Part shown: piece by piece, positions 23,126 through 33,114 of the stretch
How the letters are laid out: each line of letters begins with the position of its first letter
How positions within the stretch are numbered: position 1 is the stretch's first letter
DNA from: Aradus depressus
Lineage: Eukaryota; Arthropoda; Insecta; Hemiptera; Aradidae
NCBI GenBank assembly: GCA_963662175.1
Contig: OY759221.1
Coordinates: 38,066,045-38,130,044, forward strand
DNA length: 64,000 bases
Reading direction: 5' to 3'
The notes under the pieces: generated by a model
Database searches by the model: none
Seen by the model: only the letters and a program-made list of their open reading frames with translations
What the model was told of the DNA's origin: nothing
Position numbers and translations under genes: made by a program

Positions 23126-24037
23126 TTGGGAGCTGCCTGAGGGGCGTGTCGCTTTACCTTCATCAGGCTGTCGTCTCTAGACAAAGTCCCCAGCTGATCT
23201 GTGACAAATAGAGAAGTTGCTCTCTCCCCTTCTAGATCCATCCCTAACTATACACTCATAGTAATGTTCTGTTTCAGTTGGGAGCTGCCTGAGGGGCGTG
23301 TCGCTTTACCTTCATCAGGCTGTCGTCTCTAGACAAAGTCCCCAGCTGATCTGTGACAGATAGAGAAGTTGCTCTCTCCCCTTCTAGATCCATCCCTAAC
23401 TATACACTCATAGTAATGTTCTGTTTCAGTTGGGAGCTGCCTGAGGGGCGTGTCGCTCCGCCTCCCTCAGGCTGTCGTCTCTGGACAAAGTCTCCAGCTG
23501 ATCTGTGACAGACAGAGAAGTTGCTCTCTCCCCTTCTAGATCCATCCCCAACTATACACTCATAGTAATGTTCTGTTTCAGTTGGGAGCTGCCTGAGGGG
23601 CGTGTCGCTCCGCCTCCCTCAGGCTGTCGTCTCTGGACAAAGTCTCCAGCTGATCTGTAACGGACAGAGAAGTTGCTCTCTCCCCTTCTAGATCCATCCC
23701 CAACTATACACTCATAGTAATGTTCTGTTTCAGTTGGGAGCTGCCTGAGGGGCGTGTCGCTCCGCCTCCCTCAGGCTGTCGTTTCTGGACAAAGTCTCCA
23801 GCTGATCTGTAACAGATAGAGAAGTTGCTCTCTCCCCTTCTAGATCCATCCCCAACTATACACTCATAGTAATGTTCTGTTTCAGTTGGGAGCTGCCTGA
23901 GGGGCGTGTCGCTCCGCCTCCCTCAGGCTGTCGTCTCTGGACAAAGTCTCCAGCTGATCTGTAACGGACAGAGAAGTTGCTCTCTCCCCTTCTAGATCCA
24001 TCCTCAACTATACACTGATAGTAATGTTCTGTTTCAG
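23126..24037 (+). pseudogene. Six tandem partial copies of the Beat exon start with their 3' splice sites
   Basis: Seven acceptor-plus-exon starts lie at exactly 152 bp spacing: 23126, 23278, 23430, 23582, 23734, 23886 and the real exon at 24038. Each unit holds 80 nt of exon, up to the codons LQLICD, and 72 nt of the intron that precedes it, including the cag acceptor. Read in the exon frame, every extra copy hits a stop: directly after ...CD in copies 1 and 2, and at ttctag about ten codons later in copies 3 to 6. Only the last acceptor therefore gives an Ig domain. Copies 1 and 2 share private variants (ctttaccttcatcagg), and copies 4 and 6 share tgtaacggacagag, which suggests later unequal exchange. 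Confidence 0.92.
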
Positions 24038-24249
24038 TTGGGAGCTGCCTGAGGGGCGTGTCGCTCCGCCTCCCTCAGGCTGTCGTCTCTGGACAAAGTC
24101 TCCAGCTGATCTGTGACTACGACCTCGAAGGCGCCCCTCTCTACTCCGTCAAGTTCTACCAGGGTGACTCCGAGTTCTACAGGTTCGTCCCCAAGGAGTC
24201 TCCTCCCACCAGAGTCTTCCCACTGCCTGGCGTTGACGCTGTTGTTGAT
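24038..24249 (+). CDS. beat: Beaten path-family Ig protein, exon encoding first half of the Ig domain
   Basis: The exon is bounded by a polypyrimidine acceptor (ttctgtttcag) and a gtaagt donor. It is 212 nt, enters in phase 1 and leaves in phase 0. The frame reads ...LRGVSLRLPQAVVSGQ, then LQLICDYDLEG, then APLYSVKFYQGDSEFYRFVP and KESPPTRVFPLPGVDAVVD. The cysteine in LICDYDLEG is the first Ig disulphide cysteine, and the EFYRF.PKE block is the hallmark of the Beat family. Beat proteins are secreted or membrane-anchored neuronal Ig proteins that bind Side-family receptors and control axon defasciculation and target choice. The core position that is usually Trp (VKWY) is Phe here. The 5' side of the exon is preceded by six tandem partial copies of itself. 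The Beat family call is firm; the paralogue cannot be assigned. Confidence 0.93.
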
Positions 24250-24580
24250 GTAAGTTGGTTTTCACTTGCTTAACTTAATATTGTCTAATTACACAACTTT
24301 TTTTTTTTGTGTAATTAGATGGTATAAAAGTTTAAATTTTTTTATTTTTTATTTTATTAACGTTCCACTATATCGACACAGATCGAAAAAATATATACTG
24401 ACAACATTTTATAAGTTCCAACTTCAATACGACACCTTAGTTTCACCCAGGCAGTTACAAACATGTAACAAACTTTATTTTTTACTGTTTTTTACCCTGA
24501 TTTTACATTCATAATTAAACTTCTTCTCACCCATTGAGGGGCTACACTCCTAAATTTTTTTCCTTTTAAAATTCTTAAAT
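24250..24580. other. Start of the large Beat intron, no feature
   Basis: AT-rich sequence after the donor; nothing recognised. Confidence 0.4.
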
Positions 24581-24582
24581 TA

Positions 24583-24895
24583 CATTTTTTGAAAAGAAAA
24601 ATGACACAAAAATAATATTTATGGTATAAGCATTTCTGAAGATATTCAGTAGACGGAGTGGAGAGGGAGGAGAAGGGTAAATTTCAATACGATATACATT
24701 TTTCACCCAGATCCTACCCCTAAAGACAAGAAACAAATACCATTTTTCATCTTTTGTTGTCCTAATTTTAAATCGGCCATTCAACCTTTCCCTTGAGCGG
24801 GGCTTCGACCTTATTGAAGGGTGAGCCACTCAATATCTTCAGAAATACTTATCCCATCAACTTTTGTGTCAATTCTTTTTCAAAAAATTTAATTT
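24583..24895. repeat. Inverted repeat pair of about 65 bp
   Basis: attacattttttgaaaagaa ... tttctgaagatattca (24583-24650) is the imperfect inverse of 24828-24893 (tcaatatcttcagaaatact). It may mark the ends of a small element. Confidence 0.6.
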
Positions 24896-25239
24896 CAGAT
24901 TTTGAGAAGAAAAACATAGCATCTCATTGGAAGAAAAAAGTTTGGGTCAATGGCATAGGAGGTGGTTCACTGATAGATTTACATACAGTCAGTAAAAAAA
25001 AAAACTGAAGTGGTATTTTGTTTCATGTTTGTAACTGCAACAATCTGTGTGTCCCTTTGAATTTTCTGTAGGGTGTCACATTTAAACCCGTTCAAAATTT
25101 TATACCTTGAAAAGAACGCAAAATAGAAAAAAAAAATAGTAGGATTTGTCTTCTTAAAGGCCTGAAATCGCCCAATAGACAGGTTTTTGCCCCATTTACC
25201 CCCAATTTTATTTGCCCCTTTTAAAAGTACATAGAGAAG

Positions 25240-26030
25240 AAAAAAACCGTTGGATTTCGACTTGATATCTCTTCGATCCTGGTACGAAAAGTGGAGAGTG
25301 AAGGTGAACGACAAGAAGTCAATTTACATCGTCTTCATCCTTCGACGAAAATATACCTGCCCTCCAGTGTACCTTGACAGTCATCTCTTCAAAAAAGTCC
25401 ACTTTCTAGTAGGTCTCATACTCGACAAACGACTAACTTGGAAACCTCACATGAGACTGAAAATACTAGAAATGAATAGACGTTATAAACTGTTACTAAG
25501 ACTACTAGAAAAAATATATAAATTATCTTTGAAAACAAAACGACTTATATACAACGCAGTACTCAAACCTATGTGGACTTATGGACTTAAAACTCTGGGG
25601 TTCTGCTAAGGCTTTCAATCTCCAGCGCATCCAAGCCCTTCAATCCAAAATCCTTGGTTCAATAGCCAATGCTCCTTATTAAGTCTCCACACTGAGCTTA
25701 ACGTACCTTTTTTCACCGAAGTTGCTAAACCTAAGTATAAAACATTATTTCCCTCTCTTTTCACGTTCGTTTTCACAATAATCCTCTAGTCCGTGCTCTC
25801 CATTCTGCCATACTTCCCCAAAGACGGCTTAAGCTTCACCTAGAGACCTTCTTAGCAGCAGCAGTAACAGTGATTAGTTACAAATGGGTGCATCTTCTGC
25901 CTAAGGAGTGTCACCAGTGGGTGATTTCTTCCCTCTTGACATTTTTACATTGCCATTATCTCTCTCTTAGCTTGTTGTATATATTTTTTATACAGTTGTA
26001 AATAACTATTTGTAAATATTTTTAAAAAAG
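25240..26030 (+). mobile_element. Jockey-type LINE, 3' part of ORF2 and 3' end
   Basis: The plus strand reads LRSWYEKWRVKVNDKKS, YLDSHLFKKVHFLVGLILDK, RLTWKPHM, LSLKTKRLIYNAVLKPMWTY. In another frame it reads LMDLKLWGSAKAFNLQRIQA, LQSKILGSIANAPY, HNNPLVRALHSAILPQRRLK. These are the RT palm-thumb blocks and C-terminus of Jockey-clade elements. At least two frameshifts and a stop make it inactive. Non-coding 3' sequence probably runs to about 26030. Confidence 0.9.
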
Positions 26031-26412
26031 TGTGAATCCTACAAAACGTCGTTTTTCTCTAAATAGCCTAATGCCTGCAGTTAATTGACTTTTTAAATAT
26101 TTTCCCCAATGAAACCATTGGATCAAACCGAATCTGTTGTAAACCAGTAATTCAAATCGAATAAAACATTCTAATAATTCAGACCAGACTTCAACCATTG
26201 TGACTATAAGAACTCCAGAGAAGGGTAACGTCAGTGTCGACGAGAGCAGGAAAGATCAAGAAACAGAATTTTCCAGTCTGAAAAGGTTGTCCCTTTGCAT
26301 CTTTCAGTCCAACTCCATTCAATCTTCCAGCTTATCGGGAAGAGGGCTTAGAATTTCTCGGGCATACTCACAAACGGATAAACTTTCTATTTCATTATGT
26401 ATTCTATTAGAA
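26031..26412. other. Unassigned intronic sequence
   Basis: No recognised feature. Confidence 0.4.
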
Positions 26413-26413
26413 G

Positions 26414-26706
26414 GCGCCGGGAGCTCAGGGATGGCGTGCTTGCTAACTGAACTCATGATCGCGGGTTCGAAACCCAAACAAAGTTCTTTGTTTTTTTTAT
26501 CTGGGAGATGAGAAAAAACTTGAACATGCCGCCCTTCGGATGGGGCGTTAAGCGGTCCCGAGCCTGTACGATGTCAGGCACTCGATAAAGAATGAATAAA
26601 AATTTAGGGTAGGCGAAATTACCGAGTAGAGTCGGGGTGACGAAAGAGCGCTCTGGTAGTAGGCGATATGACCTCGTTGTTAAAATCCAGTCATGATCAC
26701 TATAAC
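26414..26706 (+). mobile_element. SINE1 copy, near full length
   Basis: ggcgccgggagctcagggat, gcgggttcgaaacccaaaca, gcctgtacgatgtcaggcac and gtaggcgatatgacctcgtt. Confidence 0.88.
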
Positions 26707-27475
26707 TTACTCCATTTTTTTTTGTTTTCGGCTATCTGACAAAAGTTACTAACCTTATTATATATATTTTTTTTTTAATTATTCTACAATCTGTATAAAA
26801 ACAATAACAATAAGCAGAAGTGATGACTATAATATGATAAAATAATAATTTTTACAAAATATTTAAAACATAATAAGAAGCAAAAAAACGAAATGAATAA
26901 TAAGACCAGCACTGACCCTCCCACCTCATTGTCCAACCATCCACTGTCCAGTAGTGGAGGAAGACCAGGAGGCGGGGCGTCGAAAGGACAGATAGGCGTG
27001 ATTATAGTTATGAACAGGACAACGCCCAGGCAACCTGCTAGTTTTTAATAGATTTCTCGAAATCTAAAGACTTGAGACAGGGTTATTAGACAGGGTTGGC
27101 GAGGAAAGTGACCCAGAGCCAGAGACCTCTAATACAAAAATATCCAATTAAATATTTGCGACACCATTTATACTACGGAATATCTCTTTAGCCGAAATAC
27201 GAAGATAGTTTGTGTAACGGGTGGGGGGGGGTTATATAGTGGGTGAAGTTATGTGGCCGGTCGGACCCAGGTGGAGCCCTAACTCATGGACCTAACTCAG
27301 GGACATAACACTCGGACCTAACTCTAAGAGGGTACCAGTTGTGGTCCTGAGTTAGGAAATATAGCTTCGATATTGTAGCCAGGCCCTTTCTGATACGGAG
27401 AGTCAAGTTATGGGCTCTGGAGAAAGGACTAACATATATTACGATTAACGCTAATCCAATAAAGAATTAGAAGGG
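26707..27475. other. Unassigned intronic sequence
   Basis: Contains a possible decayed Helitron 3' end (acaacgcccaggcaacctgc then tagt, about 27024-27048) and a G run at 27225. No gene is seen. Confidence 0.35.
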
Positions 27476-27541
27476 CTTACTTCTCCAGCTGTACGAGGTA
27501 TAGGAGAAGTTATGTAATCGAAATTCTATGCTGACCTCTGA

Positions 27542-28197
27542 GGGGCCATTCATAAATTATGTGAGGCTTTTTTAAAGCTAATTTGACCCCCCCCCCCCCC
27601 CACCCTACCCCTTGATAAGAAATTTTCGTAAGAAATAATAGTATTAATAAAATAAGACAGTTTGATTAAAAAATATTATTTATTGCAATTACACTTCGAT
27701 TAATCGTCTTAACTTTTTCATTTCTGCATTAAATTACTTCAAATAAAATATATAAATAGATAATTAATGCAAACTTTCCTTATTTATTTATCCATGGACT
27801 GACTAACCAGTCTGATATTGAATTAATCACAGGGATGACTGGTTCATTATTTTGTTCTTCAGGATCTTCCAACCTTTCGACATCAATTTCATCATCTTCG
27901 TACCACTCTATATCGTGAACATTATTATTGGTGTAAGGTGTGAGACACAAACTCTGTCCAGCTCGATGACGAATCAACTTAATCGGTTGAACTTTTTCAG
28001 TTCGAGCACACTGATACTTATGAACTAACTGACAATGACTTTTAACATTTTTATTTGATGCGAAAGTAGTAGATTTTAAATTCAAAAGGTAATAAGATCA
28101 CATTCTTTACCTCCCTCCCCTATAGGAAGAATTAGTAATATTGAGCTTATCCCCCCCCCCCCCCCTTAAATGCCTTACGTAATTTATGAATGACCCC
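27542..28197. mobile_element. TIR element with TGA duplication
   Basis: Ends are ggggccattcataaattatg and the inverse of ggggtcattcataaattacg, flanked by TGA at 27539-27541 and 28198-28200. C runs lie just inside each end (27587-27601 and 28151-28165). Such GGGGyCATTCATAAATTACG ends occur in arthropod DNA elements; the superfamily was not assigned. Confidence 0.85.
27780..28085 (-). CDS. Unrecognised 101-codon frame inside the TIR element
   Basis: The frame has a plausible low-complexity acidic segment (DIEWYEDDEIDVERLEDPEE) preceded by HCQLVHKYQCARTEKVQPIK and KLIRHRAGQSLCLTPYTNNN. It is the longest open frame in the element and occupies most of its centre. It may be a transposase remnant, a captured host exon or chance. 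No homologue is known to me. Confidence 0.3.
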   Translation of the reverse strand: MNLKSTTFASNKNVKSHCQLVHKYQCARTEKVQPIKLIRHRAGQSLCLTPYTNNNVHDIEWYEDDEIDVERLEDPEEQNNEPVIPVINSISDWLVSPWINK

Positions 28198-28600
28198 TGA
28201 TTCCAAAATATTTTAAAATTTATTTTTGTGTTAACAAGATAACTCCCGAAAGAATGAATGTATCAACAAAAAATTGTATATGTATATCCAGAACCCTCTA
28301 AGGGCGACACCAATTGTTTTTCAGACAAATCGGCCAAAGGAAGGGGGAGGTTAGTTGTATCAATATGGAAGTTCATATGTAAATTTAAAACCTCATAAGG
28401 ACGACACTTATTACTTTTCCGCAATATCGGAAGGGAAGCAAGCCATCAGGAAAGGGGATGAACAAGAAGGGATGCTTTCGACGTTATTCGCCAACCGGAA
28501 CGACTTTCCTCTTCAAATTTAATATGAAAAGAGTTTTAATCATGTGTGATGTAAACTACGGAACATTTTTTTTTTAATAAAAAATGTAATTTTTGTATTA

Positions 28601-28603
<3 letters not shown>

Positions 28604-28663
<60 letters not shown>
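28604..28663. repeat. AT dinucleotide repeat, about 58 bp
   Basis: Uninterrupted (AT)n next to an R1 copy. Confidence 0.97.
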
Positions 28664-28669
<6 letters not shown>

Positions 28670-28682
28670 AAAACAAGGGACA

Positions 28683-29475
28683 TAATAAAAAGAAAACAGC
28701 TGTGAAACAAATAAGAGTAGAGTTGAGTCGTGAGCTAGCTCTGGAACAGTGCACTGTAAAATTCATATGTTTTTAATATAGTGAAGTTGAGCAATTAGAT
28801 GAAAGTTGACTGGGGTGAAGTTGAGATGTGGAAAATAATCGAAGTCTAAATTATGTGGTAGAAACTTGAAAAGAAGGTACATTTAATCATATATATTTTT
28901 CAATATGCACAAACAAAAAGAAAAAAAGAATAGTTTTTAAGTATTTAGTTTAATGATTTTGTTTTTTTGATTTTTTCTTTTGTTCTGTTTTGTTCAATGT
29001 TCAAATTTATAATTATAATGTGTAAATAAAAGAAAATAACCCAATTATTTGTCCTCTTAAAATCCTATTCTATTCATCTTCCCTGTTGGACAGTAATCTC
29101 ATTTGAAAACCTTTGGATTAGAATTTAATATTATTTAAAATTATTAAAAAATTGGTATCTTTTTGTAAATTCAAGTGTAAAGTTTGTTAAATGAAATTTT
29201 TTTGTTGTATACCTACGTGTACTTTCTTAAAAATTGCACGTCTTAAGTTATTGATAATATTTTTTTAGGGCCTTTTTCGAAAAACTACTGTAGAAATCAA
29301 AATTTAAATAAAGAAAAGTGATCAAATTCTACAGGAAATGTGGTAGCAAAAAGCTTTTATCACACATGTCATTAATATAAGGGGTATCTTGTCAAATGTA
29401 CTTAGACCCACAAGTAATTTACTTTGAAAGGTGAAATTCCATTGAAAAGTCGATCTCGGATTTTACGAAAACAAT
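28683..29475 (-). repeat. R1 repeat, reverse copy including the far end
   Basis: aaaacagctgtgaaac, cctattctattcatcttccc, gcacgtcttaagttattgat, gtagaaatcaaaatttaaat and tacaggaaatgtggta are R1 blocks in reverse. Beyond them gaaattccattgaaaagtcg and atctcggattttacg match the sequence at positions 48-75 and 53355-53400. Confidence 0.8.
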
Positions 29476-29494
29476 GCTTCCTTATATTTACCTA

Positions 29495-29830
29495 GAGGCA
29501 TGGCGGGCTGGGTCGACCAACCCGTGGCGATTGGTGGTCGCCCCAAGTCACCACTTTTCTCGGCTGTCCGCAGATCCAGGTTCCAGGCAAGATCCGGTCC
29601 CGCGAATCAACTCCACCCTGGCCTGGTCGTACAGCAGGCAATCGAGGACTACATGTTCTGTAGCCTCGATGCCGTCACATGATAACCTAAAGAAGTTTCG
29701 AGTTGAAATGGTGACCTGATGGTAGCTGGGACGTCCGGTGGTCAGGCTGCATTCACGTCGAGTCGAGGCGTCCCCGAACGTCCAGAAAGTATGCGTATAG
29801 CCTTCCAACCAACTGTGAATACTTAACATG
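29495..29830 (-). mobile_element. LINE C-terminal fragment (RNase H / zinc-finger region)
   Basis: The minus strand reads SWLEGYTHTFWTFGDASTRR, ECSLTTGRPSYHQVTI, then CDGIEATEHVVLDCLLYDQA and RVELIR. The C...EATEHV..DC..Y...R.EL pattern is typical after LINE RT. It is truncated and differs from the other LINE fragments in this window. Confidence 0.75.
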
Positions 29831-30317
29831 TAAATCTGCTAACTTTATGCAGTTTCAACGTGCAAGGAATTTTTAATTTTTGATTAAATAGAACATGAAT
29901 TTTAAAAAGATATTTTACTGTGTAGGTTGATTATAAGTTTATGCTGGCTTAAATTAAGTAGTAGGTGGGGGTATATTTAACCATTAGTAATTAAGTAAGA
30001 AATTATCTCAGGAGGTAGGCAGTTAGGAGAGAGGGCATCTATTTAAACGTACTGCAGAGCAGAGAGATACATTAAATCAGTAAGAATGACAAGACTCAAA
30101 GGTGAAGTTAAACAGCTTCTCGCTTTAGAGAGTTGCTTTATAGCGGCAAAGTTGCTTTACAAGGCAGCAGCAGTTGCTAACTACTTTACAAATGGTTGTA
30201 GACTTAAGAAGAACCTTAGATAAGCATCTAGAGTTTGTATCATTAGTGAGAAATCCTAGGTGAGGGCTCACTGCGTTCTGTGACGTCACGCTTTGGGTCC
30301 AACTGTCTCACCCAGTC
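29831..30317. other. Unassigned intronic sequence
   Basis: No recognised feature. Confidence 0.4.
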
Positions 30318-30320
30318 TAC

Positions 30321-31508
30321 AGCCGGTGCCACACGATGCTACCAACGTTTGTCTCCAGTGTTGGCCTCAAACGTTTGAATCCAACACTGGACGATTTGTG
30401 TACAAGTGCCCTTGCTAGAAGAAGAGCACGAGAAGCAAATGTTGGACCAAACACATTGGATTCAAATGTTTGAGTCAAGTGTACACACAAGTGAAACTTG
30501 AGGTTTTTACTTTAAATAAAGTAAAATGGAAGAATCGAAAGATGCGGATGTTACAATTGCTGCTACAACAGTGGTCTTGTTGTCGTCCTTATTATCATAT
30601 ATATAAAGCTGAAAATGTCTGTGCGTTGTACCGCTATAACTCACGAACGGCTTGATGGATTTGATTAATTTTTTTTTTAATTTGTTCGTCATCGTCTGTG
30701 GAATGTTATAGACGTATTAGTACCTCAATATCTGGTCCATCCCAGCATCCACCCACGCAATCTTTGTAACTCGAAAACCATTGCAACGATTAATGAGAAA
30801 TCTTTTTGAATAAATTAGTTTTAGCTCCAAAGCTAGCGTTACTACAGTTGAAGGACTATAAGCCTTATTCCGTATGAATAATTGAAAATTATAACATCAT
30901 GAATGTACTGTCGAGGAACTGAATAGCCTTATAGGAGATATTGGGAGAAAAGTCAAAGTTCCCCGGGCAACGCCGGGTATTACTGCTAGTTACTCATAAA
31001 AAGTAAACGTAATAAAAACAAACACAATACCGGGTGCGATTCGTAAAGTATAATATACTTTATATTCATATTATGAATTATATTGTTACGTCGTTGGTCC
31101 ACTCAATTTTTTCTGTTGACATTTCCAGATACATACCTAGAAAGCGACTTTACTTTTTATATTTCAGTACCAACTGGAATATAAAAAGTAAAAGTAACAT
31201 AAAGATTTATTTTATATTATTATAAGCGTTGGTTCACAAAATAATTTTAAAATTTATAACACTGGCATAACCTCAATATAAACATTTGAAAAGTTTGGAC
31301 GATTCTTGTAGCCGTGCATCAAATGTGGACCAAATCTGTTAGTGGGGGTAAACAAGTCTCTTTGAATTGTGTCAAAATACCGACAACAGGCCGAACATGC
31401 TCCAGCGCCAACGTTGGACGCAAGTAGTAGGAGCATCGGCCACACGATGCTACCAATCAACAATCGTCCAACGTTGGAGGGTGTTGGTAGCATCTTGTGG
31501 CACCGGCT
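30321..31508 (+). mobile_element. PIF/Harbinger-type element, internally deleted, with a nested Helitron
   Basis: Inverted ends agccggtgccacacgatgct + accaac and the inverse of agccggtgccacaagatgct are flanked by the 3 bp duplication TAC (30318-30320, 31509-31511). Subterminal copies of the end sequence recur (caccggc, accaatca, aacgttgga at 31398-31480). A frame at about 30525 begins MEESKDADVTIAATTVVLLS, which resembles the hydrophobic start of Harbinger transposases. It is cut by the Helitron at 30594 and no DDE domain remains. Confidence 0.7.
30594..30989 (+). mobile_element. Helitron-like element nested in the Harbinger element
   Basis: It begins TC at tcatatatataaagctgaaa. Near its 3' end is the hairpin ccccgggcaacgccggg, followed by tattactgCTAGT, the canonical Helitron terminus. 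The insertion point fits the A/T host rule. It is about 395 bp and non-coding. Confidence 0.75.
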
Positions 31509-31511
31509 TAC

Positions 31512-31745
31512 CATAGAGGTGTAACCTTTCCGGGTGGTTATCCAACTCAGGTTACGTAACCTTCTTTTAGTCATATATGGTCCGTTATTGGTGTCATATG
31601 AATAATATATAATGTATGAATAACTTTATTTCTCATAAAGAATTATGTGACAGCAAGGAGTTCGATACATAATCATAAATACAATTTCTAAATAATAAGG
31701 ACTAAAATAAAACGAAGCAGATAATATTAATTAACAAAACAATAG
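31512..31745. other. Unassigned intronic sequence
   Basis: No recognised feature. Confidence 0.4.
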
Positions 31746-31747
31746 GA

Positions 31748-32395
31748 GGTCCCGTGTACTTCCCCAGAACGAATTAATCAATTAACTCCCCCTTCAACAG
31801 TTGTCTTACATAGGGGCCTAAATCCTCATTACATCGGCAGAATCTGTTGTTGGAAACAAATGAAATTCCGTTCAAAACTTCTGTAAAGTCAATTATTGTT
31901 GTTTTTAACATAAATATTGTTCTCTTTGTAAAATAATTATTCTAATTGTTATTTGATTCGTGGGTTCGCCAAGACTTAACAATTTTGAATAACCAAGATG
32001 ACATGAGGTGCAACACATAAGAACTAAAGAAAACTTACACCATGCTTATTTGAATAAATATATTGAGACCAAGGGCTGTTTCCAGATTGGGCTCCTCCAT
32101 CTCCACCTGGGTTCGTCTCCATCTCTCCCGCCATTCTTCCGCCGGAACTTTCTTGCACAGCTATTGGCTGCCCAGGTCATGTGCTCTTACACCCTTTCTT
32201 ACTTCGTATAGCTGATTTTTTTCTCCCTATTTCCTGCCAAGTTCCTGCCTTCCAATTCTTATATTTCCATCTGCATTATTGTATTCATTTAAATATATTA
32301 AAACCATTAATGTCCATATTTTTGGATAATACACTTCGCTTCGAATTTTTGACCGATAAAACTTCCCCTATACTTCGTTAGCTGGGGAAGTAATT
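31748..32395 (+). repeat. R3 repeat, fragmented copy
   Basis: Head part 31748-31880 (gtacttccccagaacgaatt, cattacatcggcag, gaaattccgttcaaaac) and tail part 32330-32392 (ttcgaatttttgaccgataa, ttcccctatacttcg, ttagctggggaagt). Sequence between is unassigned; a tail-like tacttcgtatagctg also lies at 32199. Confidence 0.65.
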
Positions 32396-33114
32396 TATAA
32401 CGATTCTAAAAAAACAAATAACAAAAACACACAAAACAAACACAATACTGGTATTAATAGAAATGTTATATAAAACTTTTAGAGTTTTCCTTAACTCCAA
32501 ACTTGGCAGAACAAACAAATAAATATCATGAAGCTTCCGTTCGTCTGAAACTATTAGCAAATTGTGGAGATGTGTCTGTTGTTGAAAGACATCTAGCGGA
32601 ACATCTCCCGTATATATCTCTATATGGGGCTGCCTATCAGAAATCTCTCTCTCCCAAAGAACACAACCCACAACTAGTCTCTGGAGAGATCTCATATTTT
32701 CTTTTTTTAATTAAATTCCTGTCCTTTATTCCTTGCCAGCCGAAATTGGACAAGTACTCTTAGGTACTATGTAGGTGGGTGGCTATGAAAAGATTATAAT
32801 CTTTTAAAAATAATTATTTTTTGTTTAGAAAGAGATATTTACAACTGTATATAGAATATATCTCTGGTCACAGGGAATAAATTGGTAAGTCTAGATTGGT
32901 AACTTTCCAGTGCAGCACTTTTTTACTTTTGCATTAATCATTTAAATCCAGTTTTTGGAATAAATAAATTATTTTTGCAACATTTTTAATCACATGGCAT
33001 CTAAATCTATAGGAGTGAATGAAAATGAATATTGTTAATCCTTTTTTGGATTTTCCCTTAGTTACCTAATCATTTCTCATCACTTACCTAATTATTGACT
33101 ACACTTACCTAATT
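32396..33114 (+). other. Unassigned, with an unrecognised 86-codon frame
   Basis: The frame at 32503-32763 reads LAEQTNKYHEASVRLKLLAN, CGDVSVVERHLAEHLPYISL, YGAAYQKSLSPKEHNPQLVS and has balanced composition unlike the surrounding intron. I do not recognise it. It could be a transposon coding remnant. Confidence 0.3.

Larger units (their letters stand above)
27476..28470 (-). repeat. R3 repeat, reverse copy split by a TIR element
   Basis: The tail (cttctccagctgtacgaggt) and aaattctatgctgacctc precede the insertion. ttccaaaat, gataactcccgaaagaatga and atgtatcaaca follow it. Removing 27542-28200 restores gacctctgattccaaaa, as in other copies. Confidence 0.85.

Noticed and set aside
23126..24037. 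Six additional alternative Beat exons
   Set aside because: Each copy holds only the first 80 nt of the exon, no donor, and reaches an in-frame stop, so they are not mutually exclusive exons of the Dscam kind.
1..24037. Upstream Beat signal-peptide exon
   Set aside because: The phase-1 acceptor requires one, but no credible signal peptide followed by a phase-1 donor was recognised in this interval; it is probably further upstream.
27024..27048. Helitron 3' end
   Set aside because: gcaacctgctagt fits the end motif, but the hairpin is poor and no 5' end was found; left inside an unassigned stretch.
29474..29719. Plus-strand frames of 81 and 60 codons
   Set aside because: They are antisense to the LINE C-terminal fragment read on the minus strand.
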